Below are positions 54,113 through 63,630 of a DNA stretch of 64,000 nucleotides, piece after piece. This DNA is from Hyphomicrobium sp. (GTDB taxonomy: Bacteria; Pseudomonadota; Alphaproteobacteria; Rhizobiales; Hyphomicrobiaceae), in contig JABFRT010000039.1 of NCBI GenBank assembly GCA_013141015.1, positions 1-64,000 on the forward strand, read 5' to 3'. Below the pieces are notes generated by a model. The model had not been told where the DNA came from. It did not search any database and saw only the letters and a program-made list of their open reading frames with translations. The translations under genes were made by a program, and so were the position numbers. Positions within the stretch are counted from its first letter, which is position 1. Every line of letters begins with the position of its first letter.

Positions 54113-54151
54113 AGCGGCCCCAGCCCTTCAGATGTGCGGGGCCGCTTATTT
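54113..54151 (+). terminator. Rho-independent terminator
   Basis: AGCGGCCCC and GGGGCCGCT are a perfect 9-base inverted repeat around a 16-base loop, followed by TATTT, 18 bases after the stop of the small membrane protein. Confidence 0.82.
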
Positions 54152-54234
54152 CTGATCTATTGAGCCGCCGTTTGACGGGTTGCTTTCTATTGGCGGCTCA
54201 GGGTTGCGCCCCGGCACAGTTGTGCGCTTCACGT

Positions 54235-54432
54235 TTAGTGTGACTGTAATTCATGGGACGGCAATTCGTCGTCAGGCAGCCGCTGCTGCTCCAGACTTAC
54301 CTGTCCGCCCCATCGTCTTTCACATCCGGCGATAACTATCGCGACGGCCAGTACGCCAAGCATAACCACGCCAAGCGCCTGCCAAGGATGGCCTTGGATG
54401 AAATCTCCGAATGTATCGAGTACATCTAACAT
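54235..54432 (-). CDS. Small membrane protein, unknown
   Basis: 65 residues from the ATG at 54432 with GAGG upstream; one membrane segment (ALGVVMLGVLAVAIVIAG) and a polar tail. The frame is open upstream to 54480. Low support beyond ribosome site and segment. Confidence 0.5.
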   Translation of the reverse strand: MLDVLDTFGDFIQGHPWQALGVVMLGVLAVAIVIAGCERRWGGQVSLEQQRLPDDELPSHELQSH

Positions 54433-54763
54433 ATTGCACCTCACTCCAGGACGCAAAATAAACGGCCCACAAAGGAACAACGGCTGAGCGGCAATAGTTA
54501 TTCGCGGACCGGCGCAAACAAAGCGAATGACAGTTTCGTCAGTATTTTATGGCGTTTTTCGTCAATCGGCGTGTCAATTAATTTGGCTAATCCTTTCTCC
54601 AACGCACTAGGCGGTGTGCATAAACTTCACGCGCAATCGAGCATGTATGCGCCGCCGCAATTCGTGTTGAATAGTGCCCGCAAAAATCGAGCGCATGGAC
54701 AACAATCGCCATTCGCAGCGATGACGACGTCAACAGCCTGTGCGCGACTATGTTGCTCGCGAA
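54433..54763. other. Intergenic region without a recognised gene
   Basis: The plus-strand frame 54571-54810 runs into the DUF1285 gene in antisense and has no family match. The stretch is AT-richer than its flanks (e.g. around 54530-54600) and may hold the promoter of the leftward small membrane protein. Confidence 0.5.
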
Positions 54764-55372
54764 TTATTCCAGCGGCCACCAGACGCCGCCCGACCAAATG
54801 CCAAGCGTAGCATCGCCGCGCTCTTCAGCCAGCGCGACGAGGTCAGCATAAACCGCGCGCGTGACGAGCGCTTCGAGCCGCCCGCGCACACAGACATAGG
54901 GCTTTAGCCCGCCATCGGGGGCAGCGGGCTCAAACCGCAACGGGTGATCGCCATCCACCGATACCACGTCATCGACGTTGGTGCGGAACGTGAGTGTCTG
55001 TCCCGCACCTGAACCGGTCACTGCCATCTCGACAGCCAGAAACGGCGCGTCGGCAACCGCGACATCGACCTTCTCGGCTGGGGTCACGAGATAGGTTTTG
55101 CCGTCGCCGTCTTTCCGCAAAATACTGGCGAACAATTTGACGAGCGCGATGCGCCCAATCGGGCTGCCCTGATACATCCAGGTTCCGTCGGCGCGGATGG
55201 CCATGCCGATGTCGCCGCAATAGGGCGGGTTCCAAGTCTCGACAGGGCGCGGGCCGGTGCCATTGCCCGCTGCCTGCACCAACGCCTCAAGCCCGCCTGG
55301 CGCGGCTGCGCCCTCGTTTGGCCGGGAACTCATTCCTGAACCCTTTGCACTGCTGCCAGCCTCTTTGCCCAC
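54764..55372 (-). CDS. DUF1285-family protein
   Basis: 202 residues (start could also be the ATG at 55333). DUF1285 motifs: WNPPYCGDIGMAIRADGTWM, YQGSPIGRIALVKLFASILR, DGDGKTYLVTPAEKVDVAVA and RGRLEALVTRAVYADLVALA. Cytosolic conserved protein of unknown role, often next to moxR-type genes in this order; here it is divergent from moxR. Confidence 0.88.
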   Translation of the reverse strand: MGKEAGSSAKGSGMSSRPNEGAAAPGGLEALVQAAGNGTGPRPVETWNPPYCGDIGMAIRADGTWMYQGSPIGRIALVKLFASILRKDGDGKTYLVTPAEKVDVAVADAPFLAVEMAVTGSGAGQTLTFRTNVDDVVSVDGDHPLRFEPAAPDGGLKPYVCVRGRLEALVTRAVYADLVALAEERGDATLGIWSGGVWWPLE

Positions 55373-55561
55373 ATGGCTTTGAGAACTTGGTGGCCGCTGA
55401 AGCTATCCAAAGACGGGACACGCCCTTATTCTAACCGAACATTCACTTGACCCTAGAGGGCCCGGGCGGGATCGTCCATGGCCCAAAGCTGGGTATCGGG
55501 ATCCGTTTGGCTCCTGGAATATAACGATAAAACCGACGACACCGCGAGGCCGGACACCGAC

Positions 55562-56560
55562 ATGAGCACTGTTGTGGATACCCAGACCGATATCGTGCCG
55601 CGTCTGGAAGCGGCGTCCGAACGGATGCAGAAGGCCCACAAGGCCGCCGCGTCGGTGATTTTCGGCCAGGATGTCGTGATCGAGCGCGTAATGATCACGC
55701 TGCTGTCTGGCGGCCACGCGCTGCTGATCGGTGTGCCAGGCCTCGCTAAAACCTTGCTCGTCGATACGCTCGGCAAAGTACTCGGCCTTGATGCAAAGCG
55801 CATTCAGTTTACGCCCGATTTGATGCCGTCCGACATTATCGGCTCCGAAGTTCTTGAGGACGAGCCGGGCCGCGCTCGCTCGTTCCGCTTCATCAAGGGG
55901 CCGATTTTCACGCAACTGCTGATGGCCGACGAAATCAACCGCGCCTCGCCGAAGACCCAGTCGGCGCTGCTGCAGGCCATGCAAGAACATCACGTCACGG
56001 TTGCCGGCCAGCGCCACGACACGCCCGCACCGTTCCACGTGCTGGCAACCCAGAACCCGCTCGAACAGGAAGGCACCTATCCGCTGCCCGAAGCCCAGCT
56101 TGACCGGTTCTTGCTGCAGGCCGATGTCGATTACCCGGATCTGATTGCCGAACGCAAAATGCTATACGCGACCACCGGCAATGATACGGCCAAGCTCGAA
56201 GCCGTGTTGTCAGCACAAGAATTGATGGCAACCCAGCGCCTCGTCCGCCAGATCCCGGTGCCGGATAAAGTTGTCGAAGCCATTTTGAAATTGGTGCGCT
56301 CGGCGCGTCCGGGCACCGGTGCCAGTTCCGAAACCGACAAGTTCGTCGCCTGGGGTCCGGGCCCGCGCGCCAGTCAGGCATTGATGCTCGCGGTGCGCGC
56401 CAAAGCCTTGATCGATGGCCGCTTGGCTCCCTCGGTGGACGACGTGATCGCGCTGGCCGAGCCGGTCTTGAAGCACCGCATGGCGCTGTCATTCGCGGCC
56501 CGCGCCGAAGGTGAAGACCTCGCCCACATCATCAGCCGCCTCGCCGCGGCAGTGGAGTAA
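55562..56560 (+). CDS. MoxR-family AAA ATPase
   Basis: 332 residues from the ATG at 55562 (the frame is open from 55478). Walker A IGVPGLAKTLLVDTLGK, Walker B LMADEINRASPKTQSALLQA, sensor LATQNPLEQEGTYPLPEAQ and arginine-finger region LDRFLLQ. MoxR proteins act as chaperones that insert metals or mature partner complexes, working with VWA proteins encoded beside them. Followed within 5 bases by a DUF58 gene. Confidence 0.94.
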   Translation: MSTVVDTQTDIVPRLEAASERMQKAHKAAASVIFGQDVVIERVMITLLSGGHALLIGVPGLAKTLLVDTLGKVLGLDAKRIQFTPDLMPSDIIGSEVLEDEPGRARSFRFIKGPIFTQLLMADEINRASPKTQSALLQAMQEHHVTVAGQRHDTPAPFHVLATQNPLEQEGTYPLPEAQLDRFLLQADVDYPDLIAERKMLYATTGNDTAKLEAVLSAQELMATQRLVRQIPVPDKVVEAILKLVRSARPGTGASSETDKFVAWGPGPRASQALMLAVRAKALIDGRLAPSVDDVIALAEPVLKHRMALSFAARAEGEDLAHIISRLAAAVE

Positions 56561-56565
56561 GGCCT

Positions 56566-57564
56566 ATGGCCGGCCTCAAAGGCCAACGCCCAACTGGATC
56601 TCCTGAGCGGCCCGGCGTGCTTGCGCTCGAGCGCGAAGCCGTTGGCATTGTTGATCGCATGCCTGAGTTGCTGATGGAAGCAGACCGCATCGCATCGACC
56701 GTCGCGCATGGCATTCACGGCCGCCGCCGCGCCGGCCCAGGCGAAACGTTCTGGCAGTTCCGCCAATACCAACAGGGCGAAGGCGCGCAGCTTGTTGATT
56801 GGCGGCGCTCGGCATCGTCCGATCATCTGTTCGTGCGCGAACGCGAATGGGAAGCCGCTCACACGCTGTATCTGTGGCCAAACATGTCATCATCGATGGA
56901 ATTCAAAAGCCATCTGAGCGCGACCACCAAGGCCGACCGCGCACTGGTGCTGATGCTTGGCGCCACTGAACTGTTGGTCCGCGGCGGCGAACGCGTTGCG
57001 TTGCTCGGACTGACGCAACCGACCGCCAGCCGCCGCGCCACGCAGAAGCTTGCCGAAGCGCTGGTGATGAATGCCGATACGCTTGCCGCCACGTCTGAAC
57101 CGGCGGTCACGCGGCTGTCGCGCTTTTCGACCGTCATTCTGTTTTCAGATTTCCTCGACCCGATCGAAAAGGTGCGCGAAACAATTGAATCAATGGGGGC
57201 TGCTGGCGCAAACGGCCACCTCGTGCAAATTCTCGATCCCGCCGAAGAGACTTTACCCTATCAGGGGCGCACCGAATTCCTCTCACCCGACGGATCGCAA
57301 CGCTGGATCGCGGATCGCGCCGAAAGCCTGCGGGAGCGCTATCGTGCGCGGCTGCTCGCCCATCGCGCCGCCATTCAAGATATCGCCCACCGGCTTGGAT
57401 GGTCGTTCCTGGTCCACCACACCGACCGGCCGGCCTCCGAACCCTTGCTGTCGCTGCTGATGCGGCTTGATGGTTCCCACGGCGGCTATCGCTGGATGGG
57501 CAACAGTTCGGACGTTACCGAACGTAACACTGCAAAACCAACGGATGCGGGGCGCGGCGAATGA
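56566..57564 (+). CDS. DUF58-family protein
   Basis: 332 residues. The DUF58 signature is present: RRRAGPGETFWQFRQYQQGE and QLVDWRRSASSDHLFVRERE, and the C-terminal half has a VWA-like fold (LIAHRAA...IAHRLGWSFLVHHTDRPASE). It is the usual partner of MoxR. The stop overlaps the next gene by 4 bases. Confidence 0.9.
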   Translation: MAGLKGQRPTGSPERPGVLALEREAVGIVDRMPELLMEADRIASTVAHGIHGRRRAGPGETFWQFRQYQQGEGAQLVDWRRSASSDHLFVREREWEAAHTLYLWPNMSSSMEFKSHLSATTKADRALVLMLGATELLVRGGERVALLGLTQPTASRRATQKLAEALVMNADTLAATSEPAVTRLSRFSTVILFSDFLDPIEKVRETIESMGAAGANGHLVQILDPAEETLPYQGRTEFLSPDGSQRWIADRAESLRERYRARLLAHRAAIQDIAHRLGWSFLVHHTDRPASEPLLSLLMRLDGSHGGYRWMGNSSDVTERNTAKPTDAGRGE

Positions 57565-60461
57565 GTTTTGGCCCCCTCGCGTTCCTCAGTCCCTGGCTGC
57601 TGGCAGCCCTCATCACGCTGCCTATTATCTATTGGCTGCTGCGCGCGGTGCCGCCGCGTCCGGCAACGGTTGAATTTCCGCCGACGCGGATTTTGGTCGG
57701 GCTTGAGAACGAAGAAAAAACTGCCGACAAAACCCCGTGGTGGCTGACGCTGATCCGTTTGCTGGCGGCAACGCTGGTCATTCTGGCGTTGGCTGATCCG
57801 GTGCTCAATCCCTCGAAGAATGCCGGCCTCAAGGGCACCGGCCCTGTCGCGCTCATCGTTGACAACGGCTGGGCGGCAGCCTCGCGCTGGCCTGAACGGC
57901 AAGCCATGATCGAGCGCCTTATCGGTGAAGCTGAAAGCGCGCAACGCCCGGTTATTCTTGTGCCAACCGCAACACCCTCCAAAGCCGCCACGCCAAAAAT
58001 CGAAGCGCCCGCCGACGTCCGCAATACTGCGGCCGCCTTGATGCCAGAACCTTTTGCACCCGACCGGGGCGAAGCCATAACAGCGCTAGAGTCGGCGCTT
58101 GCCAACGCCAAGGCCATGAATCCGAGCATCGTCTGGCTGCACGACGGCATTGATCACGGCAAAGATTCAAGCGCGCTCGCAGACCGCTTGGGCAAACTCG
58201 CCGGAAACGGCTCGCTGACGGTTCTTGATGAAACAAAAGGTACGCAAGCCATCGGCCTTGCCGCAAAGCTCGGCGAAAAAGGCCGCCTCGAAGCGCTGGT
58301 TCTCTCACCCGGTGGTGCAGCACGTGATGGCGCGGTCTACGCGTTTTCCGCGCGCGGCGAGCGGCTGGGCGAAGCGGCGTTTAAACTTGGCGCTGGAGCC
58401 GCGTCCTCCGAAATCGGCTTCGATCTCCCGCTGGAATTGCGCAATCAGGTGGCGCGCATTGAAATCCCGTCGGAGCGCTCAGCCGGAACCGTCAGCCTGA
58501 TCGATGCCGCGACCCAATGGCATCGCGTTGGCTTGATCTCAGGCGAGAACCGAGAGCAGGCGCAGCCGCTGTTGGCGCCGCTCTACTATATTCAGAAGGC
58601 CTTGAAGCCTTATGCGGAACTGGCCGTCAGCAACGACAGCAACCTTGCCTCAGGCCTTGACGTCGTGTTGCGCCAGAACGTGTCTGTGCTGATGCTCGCC
58701 GACATCGGCACGCTGACCGGAGAAGCCGCAAAGCAAGTTGAAGACTTCGTCAAACGCGGCGGCGTTCTTGTCCGTTTTGCAGGCCCACGCCTTGAAAAGG
58801 CAGGCGATGAGTTGCTGCCCGTTGAATTGCGCTCGGGCGGCCGGTCGCTCGGGGGCGCATTGTCGTGGTCGAGCCCGCAGCCGCTGGCAGCTTTCGATGA
58901 GTCCAGCCCGTTCGCGGGTCTCGCGATCCCAACCGACGTGACCATCAACCGGCAGGTGCTGGCAGACCCCGCGCGCCTGACACCCGAACTTGAAATCTGG
59001 GCGCGGCTTAAAGACGGTACGCCGCTCGTCACCGCCACGAAGCGTGGCAATGGCAAACTGGTCTTGTTTCATGTCACCGCCAATTCCGATTGGTCGAACT
59101 TGCCAATCTCCGGCCTGTTCGTCGATATGCTGCGGCGCTTGTCAACCATGGGCGCGATTGGCGCCAGCGGCGACGGCACATCGACGACGACACAAGACGC
59201 TGCCGCAACGGACGCGCAAAACATTCTGCCGCCAATCCGCACACTTGACGGTGCCGGCGCATTGAAAGCGCCGCCGCCAACCGCCGAGCCAATCAAAGCG
59301 TCCGAACTTGCAACCACGCAACCCTCGCGACTGCACCCGCCCGGGTACTATGGCAACAGCGCCGCGCCGCGCGCTGTCAACGTGCTGACGCCAAAGAGCA
59401 CGCTTGCGCCGTTCCCAGCGCTTGCCTCAAGCGTGCAACGGCTCAGCTATGACAACGCCGCAGCGACGCCGCTGAAGCCATGGATGCTGGCGCTTGGCTT
59501 AGCGCTATTGTTTGCCGACGTGTTGGCGATCCTGATTTTGCAGGCCGGTAGCCTCAAAGGGTTGACGCAACGCCGGGCATCGCCGCGTGCCGCCATGATC
59601 GCGCTCGCGGTTATTGCCGCGTCCGCAATGGCGGCGCACAATACCAATGCGCAAGAGCGCACGGCGTCACCACCCGGCGCGTCGGGCGCATTACCGCCAC
59701 CGGCAATTGCCGACACCGCTGCCATCAGTGCGACCAGCAAAGTCACGTTCGGCTATATCTTGTCGGGCGACCGCGCCACCGATGACGCCAGCCGCCAAGG
59801 TCTGCTCGGCCTCGCCAAAGTCTTGGAAACCCGCACCGCCGTTGATCCGGGCGAACCGGCCGGCGTTGACATCAGCAAAGACGAGATCGCGTTTTTCCCA
59901 ATCCTCTATTGGCCGGTCGTTGAAAGCGCCGAAGCGCTTCCTGACAAAGCCATTGCCAAGATCGATGCTTACATGAAGGAAGGCGGGCTAATCATTTTCG
60001 ACACCCGCGATTACGGCCAGGGCGGATCCAACACGCTGCCGATGGCCGGTAAAGGCGGCAACGCCTTGCAGCGTCTACTCAGCAAGCTCGACGTGCCGCG
60101 CTTGGAGCCGGTGCCTGAAAATCACGTCGTCACCAAATCGTTTTATCTGCTGCGCGCGTTCCCAGGCCGCTGGGACGGTGGCCAGCTATGGGTCGAAGCG
60201 ATCAGTGAAAACACCAATGACACGCATCGCGCCCGCGTCGCCGACGGCGTGACGTCGATTATGATCACGTCGAATGATTTCGCGGCGGCCTGGGCGCTCG
60301 ATGAGCGTGGCCGGCCGGTCTATCCGGTGGTGCCCGGCGGAGAGATGCAGCGCGAAATGGCGTTCCGTTCCGGCGTCAACATCGTCATGCATGCGCTCAC
60401 CGGCAACTACAAAGCCGACCAAGTGCACGTCCCGGCGTTACTCGAACGGCTGGGGCAGTAG
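57561..60461 (+). CDS. BatA N-terminal / DUF4159 membrane protein
   Basis: 966 residues. N-terminal BatA-type double span (LAFLSPWLLAALITLPIIYW and LIRLLAATLVILALADPVL) in the first 80 residues, a long periplasmic region, a membrane segment at about 639-657 (LALGLALLFADVLAILILQA), and a C-terminal DUF4159 domain (about 730-960: KVTFGYILSGDRATDDASRQ, then FFPILYWPVVESAEALPDKA, GGLIIFDTRDYG). DUF4159 is related to glutamine-amidotransferase-like folds. Component of the MoxR system; cargo unknown. Confidence 0.9.
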   Translation: MSFGPLAFLSPWLLAALITLPIIYWLLRAVPPRPATVEFPPTRILVGLENEEKTADKTPWWLTLIRLLAATLVILALADPVLNPSKNAGLKGTGPVALIVDNGWAAASRWPERQAMIERLIGEAESAQRPVILVPTATPSKAATPKIEAPADVRNTAAALMPEPFAPDRGEAITALESALANAKAMNPSIVWLHDGIDHGKDSSALADRLGKLAGNGSLTVLDETKGTQAIGLAAKLGEKGRLEALVLSPGGAARDGAVYAFSARGERLGEAAFKLGAGAASSEIGFDLPLELRNQVARIEIPSERSAGTVSLIDAATQWHRVGLISGENREQAQPLLAPLYYIQKALKPYAELAVSNDSNLASGLDVVLRQNVSVLMLADIGTLTGEAAKQVEDFVKRGGVLVRFAGPRLEKAGDELLPVELRSGGRSLGGALSWSSPQPLAAFDESSPFAGLAIPTDVTINRQVLADPARLTPELEIWARLKDGTPLVTATKRGNGKLVLFHVTANSDWSNLPISGLFVDMLRRLSTMGAIGASGDGTSTTTQDAAATDAQNILPPIRTLDGAGALKAPPPTAEPIKASELATTQPSRLHPPGYYGNSAAPRAVNVLTPKSTLAPFPALASSVQRLSYDNAAATPLKPWMLALGLALLFADVLAILILQAGSLKGLTQRRASPRAAMIALAVIAASAMAAHNTNAQERTASPPGASGALPPPAIADTAAISATSKVTFGYILSGDRATDDASRQGLLGLAKVLETRTAVDPGEPAGVDISKDEIAFFPILYWPVVESAEALPDKAIAKIDAYMKEGGLIIFDTRDYGQGGSNTLPMAGKGGNALQRLLSKLDVPRLEPVPENHVVTKSFYLLRAFPGRWDGGQLWVEAISENTNDTHRARVADGVTSIMITSNDFAAAWALDERGRPVYPVVPGGEMQREMAFRSGVNIVMHALTGNYKADQVHVPALLERLGQ

Positions 60462-60470
60462 AGGCGCATC

Positions 60471-62627
60471 ATGAACTGGTCCATTGATTTCGCGCCTTTG
60501 CTTCCGCCGCCGTTGCTGTGGCTGCTGGTTGTCGTTGCTGCAGCGCTCGTTGGCCTGCTGCTCTGGCGGCGTTCGCGTGGTGCGTGGCTGCGTTTTGCAG
60601 CCCTTGCCGCAATGCTGGCCGCGCTCTTTAATCCGACACTGCGCGAAGAAGAGCGCGAGACGCTCGCCAACGTCGCAATCGTGGTGCTGGACGAATCCAC
60701 AAGCCAGAAACTCAGCGCGCGGCCTGAGCAAACCGCCGCCATCAAAATTGATCTTGAAGCCAAATTCGCAAAAATTCCGAATCTGCAAATCAAGTGGGTA
60801 ACGGGCGCCAAGCCAAGCGACACGGCTGCCGCTGGAACCAACCTATTCGCCGATCTCAACGCCGCTTTGACTGATACCGCCCCTGACCGCATCGCCGGCG
60901 TGCTGTTCGTCACCGACGGTCAAGTCCACGATGTGCCGAAGTCGGCGGCAAGCCTTGGCTTTGAGGCCCCTGTCCACACGCTATTGACCGGAGCAAAAGG
61001 CGAATTCGACCGGCGCATCGAAATCATCGAAGCACCCAAGTATGGCCTCGTTGGCCAGTCGCGCGCCATTCAACTGGCCGTCCGCGAAACCGGCAAGACC
61101 GGCGCCGCCAATACGCCCGTAACGTTGAAAGTCCGGCGCGAAGGCCGCCCGGATGAGACGATCCGCAGCGAAATCGGCCGCACCAACAAAGTCGATATGC
61201 CGTTCCCGCACACCGGCCAGAACATCGTTGAGATCGAACTTGACCCTGTGCCGGGTGAACTGACGCCCGCCAACAACCGCGCGGTTATCGCCGCGGAAGG
61301 CGTGCGCGAAAATCTGCGCGTGCTGCTGGTCTCCGGCGAACCGCATGCGGGCGAGCGCACCTGGCGCAACTTGCTAAAGTCAGATGCCGCCGTCGATCTG
61401 GTGCACTTCACCATTTTGCGGCCGCCGGAAAAGCAAGACGGCACGCCGATCAACCAGCTTTCGCTGATCGCTTTTCCGACGCGCGAGCTGTTTTCGGAAA
61501 AGATCAAAGAGTTCGATCTGATCATTCTCGACCGCTATGAGAACAAGGGTATTCTGCAACCGCAGTACTATGACAATATCGCGCGCTATGTCGATCAGCA
61601 CGGCGGCGCGTTGCTGATCGCGGCGGGCGACGACTACGCGGGCCCGTTCTCGATCTACAAAACCATGTTGGCATCCGTGCTGCCGGCTTCTCCGTCGGGC
61701 CGTGTGATTGAGACACCGTTCCGCGCCAAAATCACGGCGGATGGTCAAAAGCATCCGGTGACCATTGGGCTGCCCGGTTCGATTGGTCCGCAACTCGCCG
61801 ACGCCAAGGCCGGGGCAGGACCTGAACCGTCCTGGGGCCGATGGTTCCGCCAGGCGGAAGTGCGCGCCGACCGCGGCAGCGTCGTCATGAGTGGTGCCGA
61901 GGATCGCCCATTGCTGATCCTGGATCGCAAGGGCAAAGGCCGCGTGGCACTGCTGACCTCTGACCATGCTTGGCTGTGGGCACGCGGCTTTGACGGCGGC
62001 GGCCCACACACAGACCTGTTGCGCCGCCTATCGCATTGGCTAATGAAAGAGCCGGACCTCGAGGAAGAGCGCCTGATCGCCAATTCCAAAGGATTGAAAC
62101 TGACTCTTGAGCGCCGCTCAATGGAAGACAAAATCGGCACAGTCAAATTGCTTGGTCCGGGCGGTGAAACGTCCGACGTCAAGCTTGACGCGACGGCTGC
62201 CGGATCAGGCATCTGGCGCGCAACTGTCGATGTCAAAGTTCCCGGCCTCTACAAAGCCGAAACTGCCGGGCCCCAAGGTACGCTGACGGCTGTCGCCAAT
62301 GCCGGCGTCGAGGACCCGCGCGAAATGAGCGAGGTCACCGCCACCGAAGACAAGATGAAGCCCATTGCGGACACGACAGGCGGCGGTGTGTTCTGGACCA
62401 AGGCCACCGGGCTGCTCGCGTCTTCGTCCGCATCCGCAATTGAGGTGCCGCGCATTTCGATGATGTCGAACGCCAAGGTGATGGCGGGCACCGGTTGGCT
62501 CGGCCTCAAGGACCGCGAAGCGTTTTTAACGCGGGGCGTAAAACTGACGCCGATGTTCACGGGACTTGCGGCACTTTCCGCCTTGCTCGCCTTGATCGCA
62601 CTCGCCTGGTGGCGCGAAGGACGTTGA
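60471..62627 (+). CDS. Membrane protein with VWA-like and amidotransferase-like regions
   Basis: 718 residues. N-terminal span (LWLLVVVAAALVGLLLW), a VWA-like start with a DxSxS MIDAS motif (AIVVLDESTSQKLSARPE), a later amidotransferase-like region (GVRENLRVLLVSGEPHAGER, then YVDQHGGALLIAAGDDYAGP), and a C-terminal span (FTGLAALSALLALIALAWW). It is the fourth gene of the MoxR-DUF58-DUF4159 run, 9 bases after its neighbour. Confidence 0.86.
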   Translation: MNWSIDFAPLLPPPLLWLLVVVAAALVGLLLWRRSRGAWLRFAALAAMLAALFNPTLREEERETLANVAIVVLDESTSQKLSARPEQTAAIKIDLEAKFAKIPNLQIKWVTGAKPSDTAAAGTNLFADLNAALTDTAPDRIAGVLFVTDGQVHDVPKSAASLGFEAPVHTLLTGAKGEFDRRIEIIEAPKYGLVGQSRAIQLAVRETGKTGAANTPVTLKVRREGRPDETIRSEIGRTNKVDMPFPHTGQNIVEIELDPVPGELTPANNRAVIAAEGVRENLRVLLVSGEPHAGERTWRNLLKSDAAVDLVHFTILRPPEKQDGTPINQLSLIAFPTRELFSEKIKEFDLIILDRYENKGILQPQYYDNIARYVDQHGGALLIAAGDDYAGPFSIYKTMLASVLPASPSGRVIETPFRAKITADGQKHPVTIGLPGSIGPQLADAKAGAGPEPSWGRWFRQAEVRADRGSVVMSGAEDRPLLILDRKGKGRVALLTSDHAWLWARGFDGGGPHTDLLRRLSHWLMKEPDLEEERLIANSKGLKLTLERRSMEDKIGTVKLLGPGGETSDVKLDATAAGSGIWRATVDVKVPGLYKAETAGPQGTLTAVANAGVEDPREMSEVTATEDKMKPIADTTGGGVFWTKATGLLASSSASAIEVPRISMMSNAKVMAGTGWLGLKDREAFLTRGVKLTPMFTGLAALSALLALIALAWWREGR

Positions 62628-62694
62628 ACATGACCGGCTTTCTTTGGCGCATAGCCTTACCACACCCGCAAGCGCATCTGTGCAGGAGAGACTG

Positions 62695-63477
62695 ATGGAA
62701 CCTCGTCCTCTCGGCATCGTGGGAACCGACAGCCTGGCGCGCGCGGCGGCAGAACGCATCGCCGCCAGTGGCCGCCGCGTTTTGCTTTTCGTTAAAGGTG
62801 ACACGACCGGCGGTAAGCCTGCAAAAAACATCGAACGCGCCGCAACGCCGACCGATATCGGCTTCGATTGCGAGATCGTTTTTTCGTTTATTGATGACAG
62901 CGCAGCACTCCGCGATCTGTTGATCGGCACGCCGGAGCGCTTGGGGCTCGGCGCGGAAATGAACCCGGGCGCGGTGCTCGTTGATTTCGGCATCCGACCG
63001 CCGCGTGAAACGCAAGCACTGCTCGGCGTCACCGGAACGCGCGGCATCGCCATTCTCGATGCAGCCATCGTCGGTGGGGAAAATGGGTTGGCAGCCTGCG
63101 GAATTTCCATTTTGGTCGGCGGTTACCCGGACTCGGTGGATTTGGCCGAAGCCGATTTGGCACTCCTTGGCCGCGTTGACCGCACCGGCCCACTCGGCAG
63201 CGCGCATACGGCCTCGGCGCTGATGGGCTACATCGAAGCCGCGCATCACGTCGCGCATGAAGAAGCCGCCGCCGTCGGACGCGCACTCGGGCTCACGAGC
63301 GAAACCATGGCGCGTGTGCTGCATTCAGACCGCCACATGGCAAGCCCGGGCAACATCATCACCCTCGCGCGCCGCACCGGCCTCGCGTTGAAACTCGCCA
63401 CCGACCGCGGCGTCAGCGCCGACGTGATCGATTTCACCGGGGCACGGCTCTCGAAGGTTGCAGAAGCCCAGCTGTGA
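62695..63477 (+). CDS. Degenerate NAD-binding oxidoreductase (6-phosphogluconate/HIBADH-like)
   Basis: 260 residues from the ATG at 62695 behind GGAGAG. Rossmann half: PLGIVGTDSLARAAAERIAA, VLVDFGIRPPRETQALLGVT; C-terminal helical half: LGSAHTASALMGYIEAAHHV. The cofactor loop GxGxxG is altered (VGTDSLA), and at the position of the catalytic lysine in this family there is a histidine (GSAHTAS). It may have lost classical dehydrogenase activity. It follows the MoxR operon by 67 bases. Confidence 0.75.
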   Translation: MEPRPLGIVGTDSLARAAAERIAASGRRVLLFVKGDTTGGKPAKNIERAATPTDIGFDCEIVFSFIDDSAALRDLLIGTPERLGLGAEMNPGAVLVDFGIRPPRETQALLGVTGTRGIAILDAAIVGGENGLAACGISILVGGYPDSVDLAEADLALLGRVDRTGPLGSAHTASALMGYIEAAHHVAHEEAAAVGRALGLTSETMARVLHSDRHMASPGNIITLARRTGLALKLATDRGVSADVIDFTGARLSKVAEAQL

Positions 63478-63630
63478 CGTGTACACGGCCACACATAGTC
63501 TCTTCGTTTCTTGGGAGTGGTTAGAGATGAGTTTAGTCGGGTGTTGACCCAGTGCTGACTCAACCGGCCATCGTAGTTTCGCGATGTAAACGCGGCTAAG
63601 TTCGGCGCCGAATGTAACGGAGAGCGCAAA

